From Neisseriaceae bacterium CLB008 (lineage in GTDB: Bacteria > Pseudomonadota > Gammaproteobacteria > Burkholderiales > Neisseriaceae), in the NCBI GenBank assembly GCA_041228285.1, contig CP166133.1:806001-870000 (forward strand): DNA of 64,000 nucleotides, read 5' to 3'. Below, piece after piece: positions 54,029 through 62,747 of the stretch (its first letter is position 1; each line of letters opens with the position of its first letter). A model generated the notes under the pieces. The model was not told the origin of the DNA. It ran no database searches and saw nothing but the letters and a program-made list of their open reading frames with translations. A program made the position numbers and the translations under genes.

Positions 54029-55240
54029 ATGCACACAGGATTTCATTATGTGGCGAATGGCCGTAAAAAATCATTCGGCGAAGGCGCGGATTTAAGTGCC
54101 TTAAGCGCCATCGTGGGGCAGCGTGTTTTGGCGTTTCATCAGAAGCTGCCTATTTATGCACCCACGCCGCTGCGGTCTTTACCTGCGCTCAGCGCACACT
54201 TAGGGCTGGGTTCGTTACACGTGAAGGATGAAAGCCAACGGTTTGGCTTGAATGCCTTTAAAGGCCTAGGTGGTTCGTATGCGGTGGCCAAATATTTAGG
54301 TCAACAATTGGGCTTGACTGAAGAAGCCTTAAGTTTTGACGTGTTGATGCAGTCTGAGAATCGGGCGCGTTTAGGTGAGATGACGTTTGTCACCGCAACC
54401 GATGGTAACCATGGTCGGGGTGTGGCTTGGGCGGCACAACAGCTTGGGCATCGCGCCATAGTCTACATGCCTAAAGGTGCTTCGCCGATCCGCGCCGAAA
54501 ACATTCGCCAGCACGGCGCTGAGTGTCAGATCACCGAGCTTAATTATGATGATACCGTTCGGTTTGCCAGCGAACAGGCAGAACGCCATCAGTGGGCTCT
54601 GGTGCAAGACACCGCGTGGCCTGGCTATGAGGCGATTCCAGAATGGATTATGCAAGGCTATATGACGCTCGTGGTGGAAGCCTTGGCGCAGCTGCGCGCC
54701 AGCCAGGCACCGCTGCCTACGCATGTGGTGCTGCAAGCCGGGGTCGGGTCGTTTGCGGGCGCCATTATGGGCCATTTAGTCGCCACTTTAGGCGCGGCGG
54801 CACCTAAAGTATGGGTGGTTGAGCCGAATAAGGCCAATTGTCTGTATCAGTCTGCCGTACACAATGATGGCCATCCTCACGCAGTGAAGGGCGATCTAGA
54901 CACGCTGATGGCAGGCTTGGCGTGTGGTGAGCCCAATACTCAAAGCTGGCCGATTGTGCGCGATCACACCGACTACTTTTTCTCTGTAGCAGACGCGGTG
55001 GCGGCCAATGGCATGCGTATTTTAGCCGCACCGCTGGCGGGTGATCCAGCCATCGTCTCAGGAGAGTCTGGCGCGGTGGGAATGGGCTTGGTGCATGAGC
55101 TCAAGCACGATCCTCAACATCAAGATTTGTGCGCGCGCTTGGGCTTACAGGCTGATGCGCATGTTCTGCTCATCAGCACCGAGGGCGATACTTCTCCTGA
55201 CGTCTATCAAGACATCGTGTGGCGAGGCCGTCAAGATTGA
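54029..55240 (+). CDS. Diaminopropionate ammonia-lyase
   Basis: PLP enzyme of fold II, 403 residues, that turns 2,3-diaminopropionate into pyruvate and two ammonia. The PLP lysine is at about residue 78 in RFGLNAFKGLGGSYA. ATDGNHGRGVAWAA binds the phosphate, and LQAGVGSFAGAIMG and the C-terminal DTSPD complete the site. It matches YgeX/DAPAL. AGGAG lies eight bases before the chosen ATG. First gene of a three-gene run with an amidohydrolase and a permease. Confidence 0.92.
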   Translation: MHTGFHYVANGRKKSFGEGADLSALSAIVGQRVLAFHQKLPIYAPTPLRSLPALSAHLGLGSLHVKDESQRFGLNAFKGLGGSYAVAKYLGQQLGLTEEALSFDVLMQSENRARLGEMTFVTATDGNHGRGVAWAAQQLGHRAIVYMPKGASPIRAENIRQHGAECQITELNYDDTVRFASEQAERHQWALVQDTAWPGYEAIPEWIMQGYMTLVVEALAQLRASQAPLPTHVVLQAGVGSFAGAIMGHLVATLGAAAPKVWVVEPNKANCLYQSAVHNDGHPHAVKGDLDTLMAGLACGEPNTQSWPIVRDHTDYFFSVADAVAANGMRILAAPLAGDPAIVSGESGAVGMGLVHELKHDPQHQDLCARLGLQADAHVLLISTEGDTSPDVYQDIVWRGRQD

Positions 55241-55317
55241 TTGACCACCCTGTGATCATGGTTTGAAGCCAATAGGGCACGGGGTTGTCGCTAAATAAAA
55301 TACAGAGGAAGAACATT

Positions 55318-56481
55318 ATGGATGCATTGCACATGCAACTGGCCGCCTGGCGGCATCATTTACACGCTCACCCAGAAGGGGCTTTTGAGGAGGTGAATAC
55401 CTCAGATTATGTAGCCAAGGTTTTAACCGAGATGGGTTTAACCGTTCATCGAGGCATTGGGGGAACGGGCCTGATTGCCGATCTTAAAGTGGGGACGGGG
55501 CAGAAGGTCATCGGCATTCGAGCCGACATGGATGCCTTGCCTTTGACGGAGCAAGGCGCGGTTGCCTACGCTTCGAAAAATCATGGCTGTATGCATGCAT
55601 GTGGTCACGATGGGCATATGGCCATGGTGTTGGGCACGGCCAAGCTACTGAGTGAGCAGCCTGACTTTGACGGTACGGCTCGGTTTTTATTTCAGCCTGC
55701 AGAAGAACCGGGTAAAGGCGCTTTGGCCATGATTGCCGATGGCTTGCTGACCCGTTTTCCCATGGACGAGATTTATGGCCTGCACAATATGCCAGGCTTG
55801 CCCGCTGGGCATATTGCAACCCGTGTTGGGGGCATTATGGGCAGTGAGGATAATTTTGTGATTCGCATCACCGGCCAAGGTGCCCATGCGGCTAGGCCTC
55901 ACATGAGTAAAGACCCTTTGGTGATTGCAGCGGAAATCATCATGGCCTTACAGACCATTGTGTCTCGTAATTTAGACCCCAATGAACCAGCGGTGATTTC
56001 TTGTACGGAGATTCACACCGATGGCATTCGCAATGCGATCCCCACTTATGTGGAAATCAAAGGCGACACGCGCAGCTACTCTGTGGCGGTGCAAACGCTA
56101 TTGGCCACTCGAATGCGTGCCATTTGTGAGGGCATTTGCCACATGCACGGTGCCCAGTGTGATTTTGAATACACCCATGAATTTGCCCCGACGGTGAACT
56201 GGGCTGAGCCAGTGGCGGTAGCGGTGGCGGCGGCACAGCAGGTGATCGGCGAGGAAAAAACCGATGGCAATGTGGCTCAGATGATGATTTCTGAAGACTT
56301 TGGCGTGTTCTTACAGCACATTCCTGGCTGCTTTGTGTTCCTAGGCAACGGCGTGGCGCAAGAGGGTAAAGGCCATTTGCCGCTGCATAACGCTTGTTAT
56401 GACTTCAACGACGATGTCTTGACGACTGGGGCGCGTTTCTTTGCCCAGATCATTAAAAATCAAATGCCCAAACACACATAA
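55318..56481 (+). CDS. M20 amidohydrolase (hippurate-hydrolase-like)
   Basis: Metallopeptidase-like amidohydrolase of 387 residues. The metal site is seen in RADMDALPL, HACGHDGHMAM and FQPAEEPGKGA, with the dimerisation domain GQGAHAARPHMSKDPLVIAA. Such enzymes remove N-acyl groups from amino acids. Next to the ammonia-lyase it may release 2,3-diaminopropionate or another amino acid from an acylated form, similar to the YgeY position in E. coli; this is inference. GAGGA lies eight bases before the ATG. Confidence 0.88.
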   Translation: MDALHMQLAAWRHHLHAHPEGAFEEVNTSDYVAKVLTEMGLTVHRGIGGTGLIADLKVGTGQKVIGIRADMDALPLTEQGAVAYASKNHGCMHACGHDGHMAMVLGTAKLLSEQPDFDGTARFLFQPAEEPGKGALAMIADGLLTRFPMDEIYGLHNMPGLPAGHIATRVGGIMGSEDNFVIRITGQGAHAARPHMSKDPLVIAAEIIMALQTIVSRNLDPNEPAVISCTEIHTDGIRNAIPTYVEIKGDTRSYSVAVQTLLATRMRAICEGICHMHGAQCDFEYTHEFAPTVNWAEPVAVAVAAAQQVIGEEKTDGNVAQMMISEDFGVFLQHIPGCFVFLGNGVAQEGKGHLPLHNACYDFNDDVLTTGARFFAQIIKNQMPKHT

Positions 56482-56548
56482 TCCCCCCTGATCTATAAGC
56501 TCAACGTTCGATTGAGCCAGATAAACCGATTAATTAAGAGAGAAAATA

Positions 56549-56591
56549 ACCTGCCTAGGCTGAGGTCAAAACGACAACAGCCTAGGCAGGT
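56549..56591 (+). promoter_or_regulatory. 14-bp perfect hairpin abutting the permease ribosome binding site
   Basis: Arms ACCTGCCTAGGCTG (56549-56562) and CAGCCTAGGCAGGT (56578-56591) are perfect complements around a 15-base loop. The SD GGAG begins two bases after the right arm. There is no T run, so it is more likely to control translation, RNA processing or stability than termination. Confidence 0.7.
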
Positions 56592-56602
56592 AGGAGAAAC
56601 AC

Positions 56603-57877
56603 ATGAACGCTTTAGACAAAGCCGATCCTCATAAATGGCATGGGCAAGACACGATTTGGTTATTGGGTATGTTTGGCACCGCAATTGGCGCCGGCGTCCT
56701 ATTCTTGCCGATTAATGCAGGCATTGGTGGCTTATGGCCGCTGTTGATTGTGACCGCCTTGGCCTTTCCCATCACCTATTTTGCCCATCGTGCCTTGGCC
56801 CGATTTGTGGGGGCCGCAGACAGGGCTGATGAAGGCATTGTGGGTGTGGTGGCAGAGTATTTTGGTCCCACGGCCAGTAAAGTATTTACGCTGGTGTATT
56901 TTTTTGCCATTTACACGATATTGTTGATGTATGCCGTGGCCATCACCAATACCGCCATTAGTTTTATGGTGCATCAACTGCACCTGGCTGAGCCATCTCG
57001 GGCCTTGGTTGCCATGGTTTTGATTTTGGGCCTGATGGCGATTGTGCGATTGGGGCAAAGCCTGATTATGCGGATCATGAGCTGGCTAACCTATCCCTTT
57101 ATTGCGTCTTTATGGTTTATGGGGCTGTATTTAATCCCGCAGTGGAATGGCGCGATTTTCCAAGAGGGTGCGGCCGCATCGATCGGGGCCACCGGTTCGG
57201 GGGTGGTGATGACCTTATGGATGGCTTTTCCGGTTTTGGTGATGTCTTTTAATCATTACCCGATTATTTCGCCTTTTGTGGTGGCGCAGCGCCAGCGGTA
57301 TGGCAAGGCCAGCAGCGACGCTAAATGTCGGCAAATTCAACGCTATAGCTATCTATTAATGGTGACGACGGTGTTGTTCTTTGTGTACAGCTGTATTTTA
57401 AGCGTGTCGCCCGCAGGCTTGGCCGAGGCCAAGCAGCAGAATATTTCCATACTGTCGTATTTGGCCAACCATTTTGACACGCCTATTTTGTCTTATTTGG
57501 CGCCCATGATTGCGTTTGTGGCCATTACTAAGTCTTTTTTAGGGCATTATGTGGGTGCTTATGACGCCATGCGTGAGATCGTGCTGGGCGTGGGGGCTAG
57601 TAGGCAAAAGACGTTATCAACGGTTGCGGTGAATCGGATTATTTTTGTGTTTATGATTGTGACGTGCTGGGTTATGGCTTATTTTAACCCCAGTATCTTG
57701 ACCATTATTGAGCGCATCAGTGGCCCTACCGGCGCGGTGATCTTACTGTTGCTGCCTATGTATGCCATTCATAAACTGCCTGCTTTAGCGGCCTATAAGG
57801 GGCGAATGAGCAATGTGTTTGTGACGGTGATTGGTCTGGTGACGGTGTCTGCGATTTTCTACGGTATGTTTGTGTAA
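56603..57877 (+). CDS. HAAAP-family amino acid permease (SdaC/TdcC-like)
   Basis: Inner-membrane permease of 424 residues with eleven helices. It opens TIWLLGMFGTAIGAGVLFLP, the SdaC/TdcC signature, and has SFNHYPIISPFV and KSFLGHYVGAYD. Family members import serine, threonine or aromatic amino acids with protons. The position after the ammonia-lyase and amidohydrolase genes suggests uptake of the substrate of that module. It is preceded by a 14-bp hairpin and followed by a strong terminator. Confidence 0.9.
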   Translation: MNALDKADPHKWHGQDTIWLLGMFGTAIGAGVLFLPINAGIGGLWPLLIVTALAFPITYFAHRALARFVGAADRADEGIVGVVAEYFGPTASKVFTLVYFFAIYTILLMYAVAITNTAISFMVHQLHLAEPSRALVAMVLILGLMAIVRLGQSLIMRIMSWLTYPFIASLWFMGLYLIPQWNGAIFQEGAAASIGATGSGVVMTLWMAFPVLVMSFNHYPIISPFVVAQRQRYGKASSDAKCRQIQRYSYLLMVTTVLFFVYSCILSVSPAGLAEAKQQNISILSYLANHFDTPILSYLAPMIAFVAITKSFLGHYVGAYDAMREIVLGVGASRQKTLSTVAVNRIIFVFMIVTCWVMAYFNPSILTIIERISGPTGAVILLLLPMYAIHKLPALAAYKGRMSNVFVTVIGLVTVSAIFYGMFV

Positions 57878-57882
57878 AACCT

Positions 57883-57912
57883 AAAAAAGGTTGGCCGAGG
57901 CCAACCTTTTTT
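57883..57912. terminator. Bidirectional terminator
   Basis: AAAAAAGGTTGGCC and GGCCAACCTTTTTT form a 14-bp palindrome between the convergent permease and OmpA-like genes. Confidence 0.92.
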
Positions 57913-57923
57913 ATGGTATCGAT

Positions 57924-58481
57924 TTAGCGTTTTAGCTGTAGCGGCGACAGTACGATGTCGACGCGGCGATTTTTGGCTTTGCCTTCAGCGGTGTCATTGC
58001 TGGCAACGGGTTTGCTCGAGCCTGCGCCCAGCGCTTTGAGGCGGAAGTCGCCCACACCGTTGTTTTTCATGATATTGGCCACGCTTTCGGCACGCTGTAC
58101 CGATAGGCGGTTATTGAGTTCGGCGCTGCCGGTTGAGTCGGTATGGCCAATCACGGTCACCGTGCTTTGGGTGTATTTAGACAAAACCTTGGCGATCTGG
58201 GTGATCACGCTGTTGCCTTCTGGCTTTAAGGTGGCGCTGCTGCTGGGGAAGGTAATGGTTTCTGGAAGATTGATGACCAAATGAGCGCCATCACGAGAGA
58301 ACGGAATGCCTTGCTGAGAGAGAAAGCCACTGAGCTCTTTTTCTTGCGCATCAATGTCGTTGCCTGGATAACTAATGGGTTTTTCGTTAACGGGCTGTGT
58401 ACTTTTACAGCCTGCTAAAGCCAATACTGAGGCGACCCCAATCATCATTAACGTTTTGCCGTTGATTCTTTGAGTGTTCAT
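57924..58481 (-). CDS. OmpA-family lipoprotein (YiaD-like)
   Basis: Lipoprotein of 185 residues. The lipobox is LALAGC at about residues 20-25. The C-terminal OmpA domain holds the peptidoglycan-binding helix pattern GHTDSTGSAELNNRLSVQRA and the closing KNRRVDIVL. It anchors the outer membrane to peptidoglycan. AAGGAGCGTCAC precedes the chosen ATG; the frame upstream has no site. It is monocistronic. Confidence 0.9.
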   Translation of the reverse strand: MNTQRINGKTLMMIGVASVLALAGCKSTQPVNEKPISYPGNDIDAQEKELSGFLSQQGIPFSRDGAHLVINLPETITFPSSSATLKPEGNSVITQIAKVLSKYTQSTVTVIGHTDSTGSAELNNRLSVQRAESVANIMKNNGVGDFRLKALGAGSSKPVASNDTAEGKAKNRRVDIVLSPLQLKR

Positions 58482-59076
58482 GTGACGCTCCTTTTTTGGT
58501 TCTGGTTGAGTAAACCGCTTAAACCCCAAATCACTAAGCCTTTGGCATTAGTGGTTTAGATTCAGTAATATGATGGTACATGCTTAATATATATAAGCGT
58601 TACTTTATAAGCAAGTAAAATACTGTATTTATTGAATTAACTTTAAAAACAATGGCGATTATTGCAGTGTTTTAATTTTTATAAGCGTATCGGCTGAATG
58701 CATCAGTACTTGACCTTTAAATCATGACTAAGTAAAGAGGCGTTGAAAAGAGGCGTTGAGCGGGGCAGCTTGAGCGTGAATAGATGCGGTGTATGAACAT
58801 ACGTGTGCTTCAAGGCGGCGGGTAGGCTGCGCTTTACCCACCTTACGGCTGTGCTGGCCGTTTTGCCTAGGGTGGGTCGTGACTCACGCGGGTTTGATGG
58901 TTTGCTAGTCTGGTCGTGAGGGCTACGGAGGGTGAGCGTGATTCATGTCGCTGGTTTAAGCGGTCAGCCGATCTTCTCATGCGTGTGAATCTGAGTAAAA
59001 CTGCTTGTTTTTACGTTAACAGACTGTTAACTTAGCTTGGTTTATTCATGAGTGCTTGATCATAAAAGGGCGTTAA
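58482..59076. other. 595-bp intergenic region
   Basis: No gene is seen. The first part is AT-rich and probably holds the OmpA-like gene promoter. A short GTAGG...CTTAC repeat lies at 58822-58846. The right end precedes the YaeF-like gene, where a TTACGTTAACAG / CTGTTAAC-type dyad occurs near 59014-59032. Confidence 0.5.
58822..58846 (-). repeat. Short dispersed repeat, copy C
   Basis: GTAGGCTGCGCTTTACCCAC followed by CTTAC, related to copy B at 2175-2208 but shorter by about nine bases. Confidence 0.45.
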
Positions 59077-59913
59077 ATGTCTTGGTTTCAAAAAATAGGG
59101 CGAGTGGCCTTAGCGATGGTGTTGACGGCGAGCCTGGCTGGCTGCGTGACGCAGTGGGAGCGAACTTCGGGGGAAGAGCTTTACGCGCTTAAGTTTCAAC
59201 GCACCAATACCGCGCCCAGAGAGGGTGTGAAGCCGATTGAGGCCAAAGACGTGCGCCCAGGAGACATTTTATTTTCAGCCGAGAATGGGACGAACTCCAT
59301 CGGCGTGCGCTTGTTTAACAATGCATCCGTTAGTCATGCCTTTATTGCCTTGAACAATAATTTAATCGCCGAGTCGATCGGCACCGGCATTCGCATCATT
59401 CCATTGGCTGAGGCGATTGAAACCAGCACTTTGGTGGCCGTGTATCGTCATCCTGATCTGGTGTCGGCCGATGTGGCCAAAATGGTGGCGTTTGCCGATT
59501 CGCATGAAGGCAGTAAATACAATTATGGCGGTATTTTAAAGCAGGCGCCGTTTTCTGTTTTACGTAAAGTGTGTGAGTTGCCGGTGAATCCCAGAATGAT
59601 TCGTTCGGTTTGCTTGAGTTCGATGGCCACCATTATGGTGTCGCCGTTTAAGAGCGATCGCTATTTTTGCTCGCAGTTTGTGGTTGAAGCCTTTAACTTT
59701 GCAGGTAAGCCGCTGACCAAGGCCAATCCAGAATGGGTGAACCCTAATGATTTGCTCCACATGCGTGAAGACGACATTCCTTCGATTAAGCCCAACGTTG
59801 AATTGACCTATGTGGGTCATTTACAGTGCAGCGAGTCGGTTTGGAACATGAAGTGTATGGCGCAGGGCGAAAGCGCTGCCCCTATTGTGCGCATGGGTCA
59901 GGCCAATAAATAG
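59077..59913 (+). CDS. YaeF-like lipoprotein, permuted papain-fold hydrolase
   Basis: Lipoprotein of 278 residues with lipobox SLAGC at about residues 18-22. The hydrolase domain has DVRPGDILFSAENGT, the catalytic His in SVSHAFIAL, and the catalytic Cys in DRYFCSQFVVEAF. The C-terminal block WVNPNDLLHMREDDI and YVGHL matches E. coli YaeF closely. The order His before Cys marks the permuted NlpC/P60 (YiiX/YaeF) group, which may act on peptidoglycan or lipids. It is monocistronic. Confidence 0.85.
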   Translation: MSWFQKIGRVALAMVLTASLAGCVTQWERTSGEELYALKFQRTNTAPREGVKPIEAKDVRPGDILFSAENGTNSIGVRLFNNASVSHAFIALNNNLIAESIGTGIRIIPLAEAIETSTLVAVYRHPDLVSADVAKMVAFADSHEGSKYNYGGILKQAPFSVLRKVCELPVNPRMIRSVCLSSMATIMVSPFKSDRYFCSQFVVEAFNFAGKPLTKANPEWVNPNDLLHMREDDIPSIKPNVELTYVGHLQCSESVWNMKCMAQGESAAPIVRMGQANK

Positions 59914-59930
59914 GCCAGAAGAAACCGTGT

Positions 59931-59960
59931 AAAAAAGACGCGCCGTGGCGCGTCTTTTTT
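59931..59960. terminator. Bidirectional terminator
   Basis: AAAAAAGACGCGC-CGTG-GCGCGTCTTTTTT between the convergent YaeF-like and YeiH genes. Confidence 0.92.
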
Positions 59961-59971
59961 ATGGCCGCTGC

Positions 59972-61012
59972 CTAGGATAACAGCAGCTGTAGGCCGCCGC
60001 CAGCCATAATCAGCCACAGCAGCAGGATAAAGCCCAGTAGCAGGGGTTTTATACCGGCCTCACGGATAGCCTTAAAGTGGGTGGTCAGGCCAAGCGCCGT
60101 CATGGCCATGGTCAATAAAATGGTGTCAAGGTCGATTAAAACCGTCACCCAGGGCGCTGGTAACAGATTCAGTGAGTTAAAACCCGCCACCGCCATAAAG
60201 CCAAAGGCAAACCAAGGGATGGTGATTTTGGGCTTGGTTTGAGCGCCTTGCGCCGCATCCGCAGTCTGGACAGATGCGCTACGGCGGGCAAGCCAAATAG
60301 ACAGGATGACCAAGAATGGCGCCAGCATCATCACCCGGATCATTTTGGTGGTGACGGCAATATTGGCGACGTCTGGGTTAATGTCGCGCCCGGCGGCCAC
60401 GACTTGGGCGACTTCGTGGATGCTGGAGCCTATGTAGAGGCCAAAGGCTTTGTCGCTGATGGGCCAAAGTTGCCAAGCGTACATCTGCGGATATAAAAAC
60501 ATACACACCGTGCCGAAAATCACCACCGTGGCGACGGCTACCGTGACTTTATTGGCTTGGGCACGCAAGACGGGCTCGGTGGCCATGACGGCGGCGGCAC
60601 CACAAATACTGCTGCCGGCACCAATTAAGATCGCGGTGTCTTTGTCCAGCTTGAGCCAGCGCGTACCCAGCCAATAGGCCAGTAAGAAGGTGCTGCACAG
60701 CATGAGCGCATCGCTCAAAATACTGCCGGTGCCAACGGCGGCAATTTGCTGAAAAGTGAGCCGCATGCCGTATAAAATAATGCCCCAACGCAGTAGCTTG
60801 CCCTTACTGAAGACCACGCCAGCATGGCAGGGGGCGCTCAGACGGGGGTAGACGGTGTTGCCCAACAGCATGCCCAAAATGATGGCTAGGGTTAGGGCGC
60901 TGAGGCCGAGGTGGGCCACATAGCCGGTTTGGTCTAGCCAGATGGCAAAATAGGTGAGGATGCCGACGAGGATCAGCCCCGGAAGGTGTTGGCGAATGGG
61001 TGTGGCAATCAT
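59972..61012 (-). CDS. YeiH-family (UPF0324) membrane protein
   Basis: Inner-membrane protein of 346 residues with about ten helices. The family block LIGAGSSICGAAAVMATEPV is conserved, along with GSSIHEVAQVVAAG. In enteric bacteria yeiH is next to yeiE and is thought to move a sulfur compound, possibly sulfite. The start is the ATG after AAAGAGCCATTC; an upstream in-frame ATG has no binding site. It is divergent from the LysR gene. Confidence 0.87.
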   Translation of the reverse strand: MIATPIRQHLPGLILVGILTYFAIWLDQTGYVAHLGLSALTLAIILGMLLGNTVYPRLSAPCHAGVVFSKGKLLRWGIILYGMRLTFQQIAAVGTGSILSDALMLCSTFLLAYWLGTRWLKLDKDTAILIGAGSSICGAAAVMATEPVLRAQANKVTVAVATVVIFGTVCMFLYPQMYAWQLWPISDKAFGLYIGSSIHEVAQVVAAGRDINPDVANIAVTTKMIRVMMLAPFLVILSIWLARRSASVQTADAAQGAQTKPKITIPWFAFGFMAVAGFNSLNLLPAPWVTVLIDLDTILLTMAMTALGLTTHFKAIREAGIKPLLLGFILLLWLIMAGGGLQLLLS

Positions 61013-61119
61013 GAATGGCTCTTTATGAAATGATTTGGCCTTTATTGTAAAGTGTTTTAATTGTTCATAAAAACAGATAATATTGTTAAGTTTGATCATT
61101 TTTATTGATAGGTTGAGTC

Positions 61120-62025
61120 ATGCATATATCACTACGGCAGCTGCAAATATTTGTGGCCATTGAGCAGCAGGCGTCGACCACTCAGGCCGCGGTGGCGCTG
61201 AACCTGTCTCAATCGGCCGTCAGTACCGCCTTGGGTGCTTTGGAGCAACAGCTGGGGGTGGCGTTGTTTGATCGCGTCGGTCGTCAGCTATTGCCGAACG
61301 AGCATGCGCGGGTACTGTATCCAAAGGCGCTGGCGCTCTTGGAAGGTGCGCAAGAGGTGGAATCTTTGTTTCAGCAGGGAGCGGCGTTGATCCACATCGG
61401 CGCCAGCACCACGATTGGCAATTATTTACTCCCAGCGCTCTTGGCCGAGTTTCGCCAGCACCACCCCTTGGTTAACTTTAAAGTGACGGTGGCCAATAGC
61501 CGTGAAATTGTGGCGGCTCAGGCGCGTTTAGACTATGACTTAGCGCTGATCGAGGGGCGTTTTAGCCACCCAGACGTGGTGGGAGACGTGTGGCAAAAAG
61601 ATGAAATGGTGCTGTTTGCGGCGCCGCAGTCGCGCTGGCTGCCCAAGGCGGTGAAGCCATTGGCGTTAAGCCAGCTGGCGCAGGTGCCGTTTATTGTCCG
61701 AGAGGCCGGTTCGGGGACGCGCGAAACCGTTGAACAACTGCTGTTACAGCATGTGCCCGAGAGCCTCATTGGCATGGAGCTGGGGCATTCGGAAGCGATT
61801 AAGCAAGCGGTGCGGCATGATTTGGGCGTGGGCTGTTTGTCGCGCCATGTGGTGGCCGATGATTTGGCCCGGGGCCTGCTGCAGGAGTGGCCGCTGAGCG
61901 ATGTGCTGTTACAGCGTGCCCTATGGCTATTGAAGCATAGGCAAAAGCACGTCAGCCAAGCCTTGTTGGCGTTTGAGGCCTTTTTAGCCGATCATCCTCA
62001 GACCTCAAGCGGGGTGATGCGGTAG
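61120..62025 (+). CDS. LysR-family regulator, YeiE-like
   Basis: Regulator of 301 residues. The winged helix reads ISLRQLQIFVAIEQQASTTQ, and LNLSQSAVSTALGALEQQLG is the recognition part. The effector domain has GASTTIGNYLLPALLAEF, as in YeiE and CysR-type regulators. It is divergent from the yeiH-like gene, the same arrangement as yeiE/yeiH in enteric bacteria, where YeiE responds to sulfite. Its 3' end overlaps the convergent COG2345 gene by 28 bp. Confidence 0.87.
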   Translation: MHISLRQLQIFVAIEQQASTTQAAVALNLSQSAVSTALGALEQQLGVALFDRVGRQLLPNEHARVLYPKALALLEGAQEVESLFQQGAALIHIGASTTIGNYLLPALLAEFRQHHPLVNFKVTVANSREIVAAQARLDYDLALIEGRFSHPDVVGDVWQKDEMVLFAAPQSRWLPKAVKPLALSQLAQVPFIVREAGSGTRETVEQLLLQHVPESLIGMELGHSEAIKQAVRHDLGVGCLSRHVVADDLARGLLQEWPLSDVLLQRALWLLKHRQKHVSQALLAFEAFLADHPQTSSGVMR

Positions 62026-62669
62026 ACGCAGCGCGTGCCTTGGCTGAGGAGGTGTTGCTCGCGGCTGACGTGGGCGTTGGGCCCGACAATGTCTTGAAAA
62101 AGCTGTAGTTCGGCACGGCAAAAGCCTTGACAGGCTTGAGCGGCAACGCAAATGGGGCAGTGGTCTTCGACCAAGAGCCAAGTGGCTTGATCGGCTTCAA
62201 GGTGAGCCATATAGCCTTCGTCGCTGCGTATGTCGGTGAGCTGCTGGAGGCGTTCAGCAAGATCGGTGCTGGTGCAGTGCTGTTGATACAGTTTTTGGGT
62301 GGCCTCGGTTTTTTGTAGGATCAACCGCTCTAGGCCTTCTTCGCCAAACAGCTGGCGAATCGATTGAATGAGCTGTTCGGTAAGCTGGGCGTGGGTGTCA
62401 GGAAAGCAGCGCTGGCCAGCAGTGCTCACCACCCAGTTTTGGCGCGGTCGCCCCGCACCTTCGCTGGGCGTGTGCTGGCCGTTGATTAAGCCGGCGGCCA
62501 ATAGCTTTTGAACCTGTAGGCGGGCGGCTTCGACGGTTAGGCCTAAGCTTGAGGCTAAAGCCGCCGTGGCGATGGGGCCTTTGGTTTTGATGGTAAATAA
62601 AACCCGGTTGCCGCGGTGTTCTGCCACGGCGTTGGCTAAGTTTTTGCTTGTCTCATTTGAGTGGCTCAT
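61998..62669 (-). CDS. COG2345 (SufR-like) cysteine-rich transcriptional regulator
   Basis: Regulator of 223 residues. The N-terminal winged helix is at about residues 22-75 (LFTIKTKGPIATAALASSLG). The C-terminal part holds Cys residues in EDHCPICVAAQACQGFC and a final one in GTRCVYRI, the pattern that binds an iron-sulfur cluster in SufR-type repressors. It faces an MFS gene, with a 10-bp palindrome between them 13 bp before its own ATG, so self-repression and pump control are likely. The ligand is unproven. Confidence 0.8.
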   Translation of the reverse strand: MSHSNETSKNLANAVAEHRGNRVLFTIKTKGPIATAALASSLGLTVEAARLQVQKLLAAGLINGQHTPSEGAGRPRQNWVVSTAGQRCFPDTHAQLTEQLIQSIRQLFGEEGLERLILQKTEATQKLYQQHCTSTDLAERLQQLTDIRSDEGYMAHLEADQATWLLVEDHCPICVAAQACQGFCRAELQLFQDIVGPNAHVSREQHLLSQGTRCVYRITPLEV

Positions 62670-62682
62670 TTAAGATGACCGA

Positions 62683-62708
62683 ATTATCCAAGTAATTTCT
62701 TGGATAAT
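62683..62708. promoter_or_regulatory. Palindromic operator between COG2345 regulator and MFS gene
   Basis: Perfect inverted repeat ATTATCCAAG-TAATTT-CTTGGATAAT, in the 78-bp gap between the divergent genes. Confidence 0.75.
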
Positions 62709-62747
62709 ACCTAAATCAACGCAGATTGTCGAATAAAGGAATCATTC

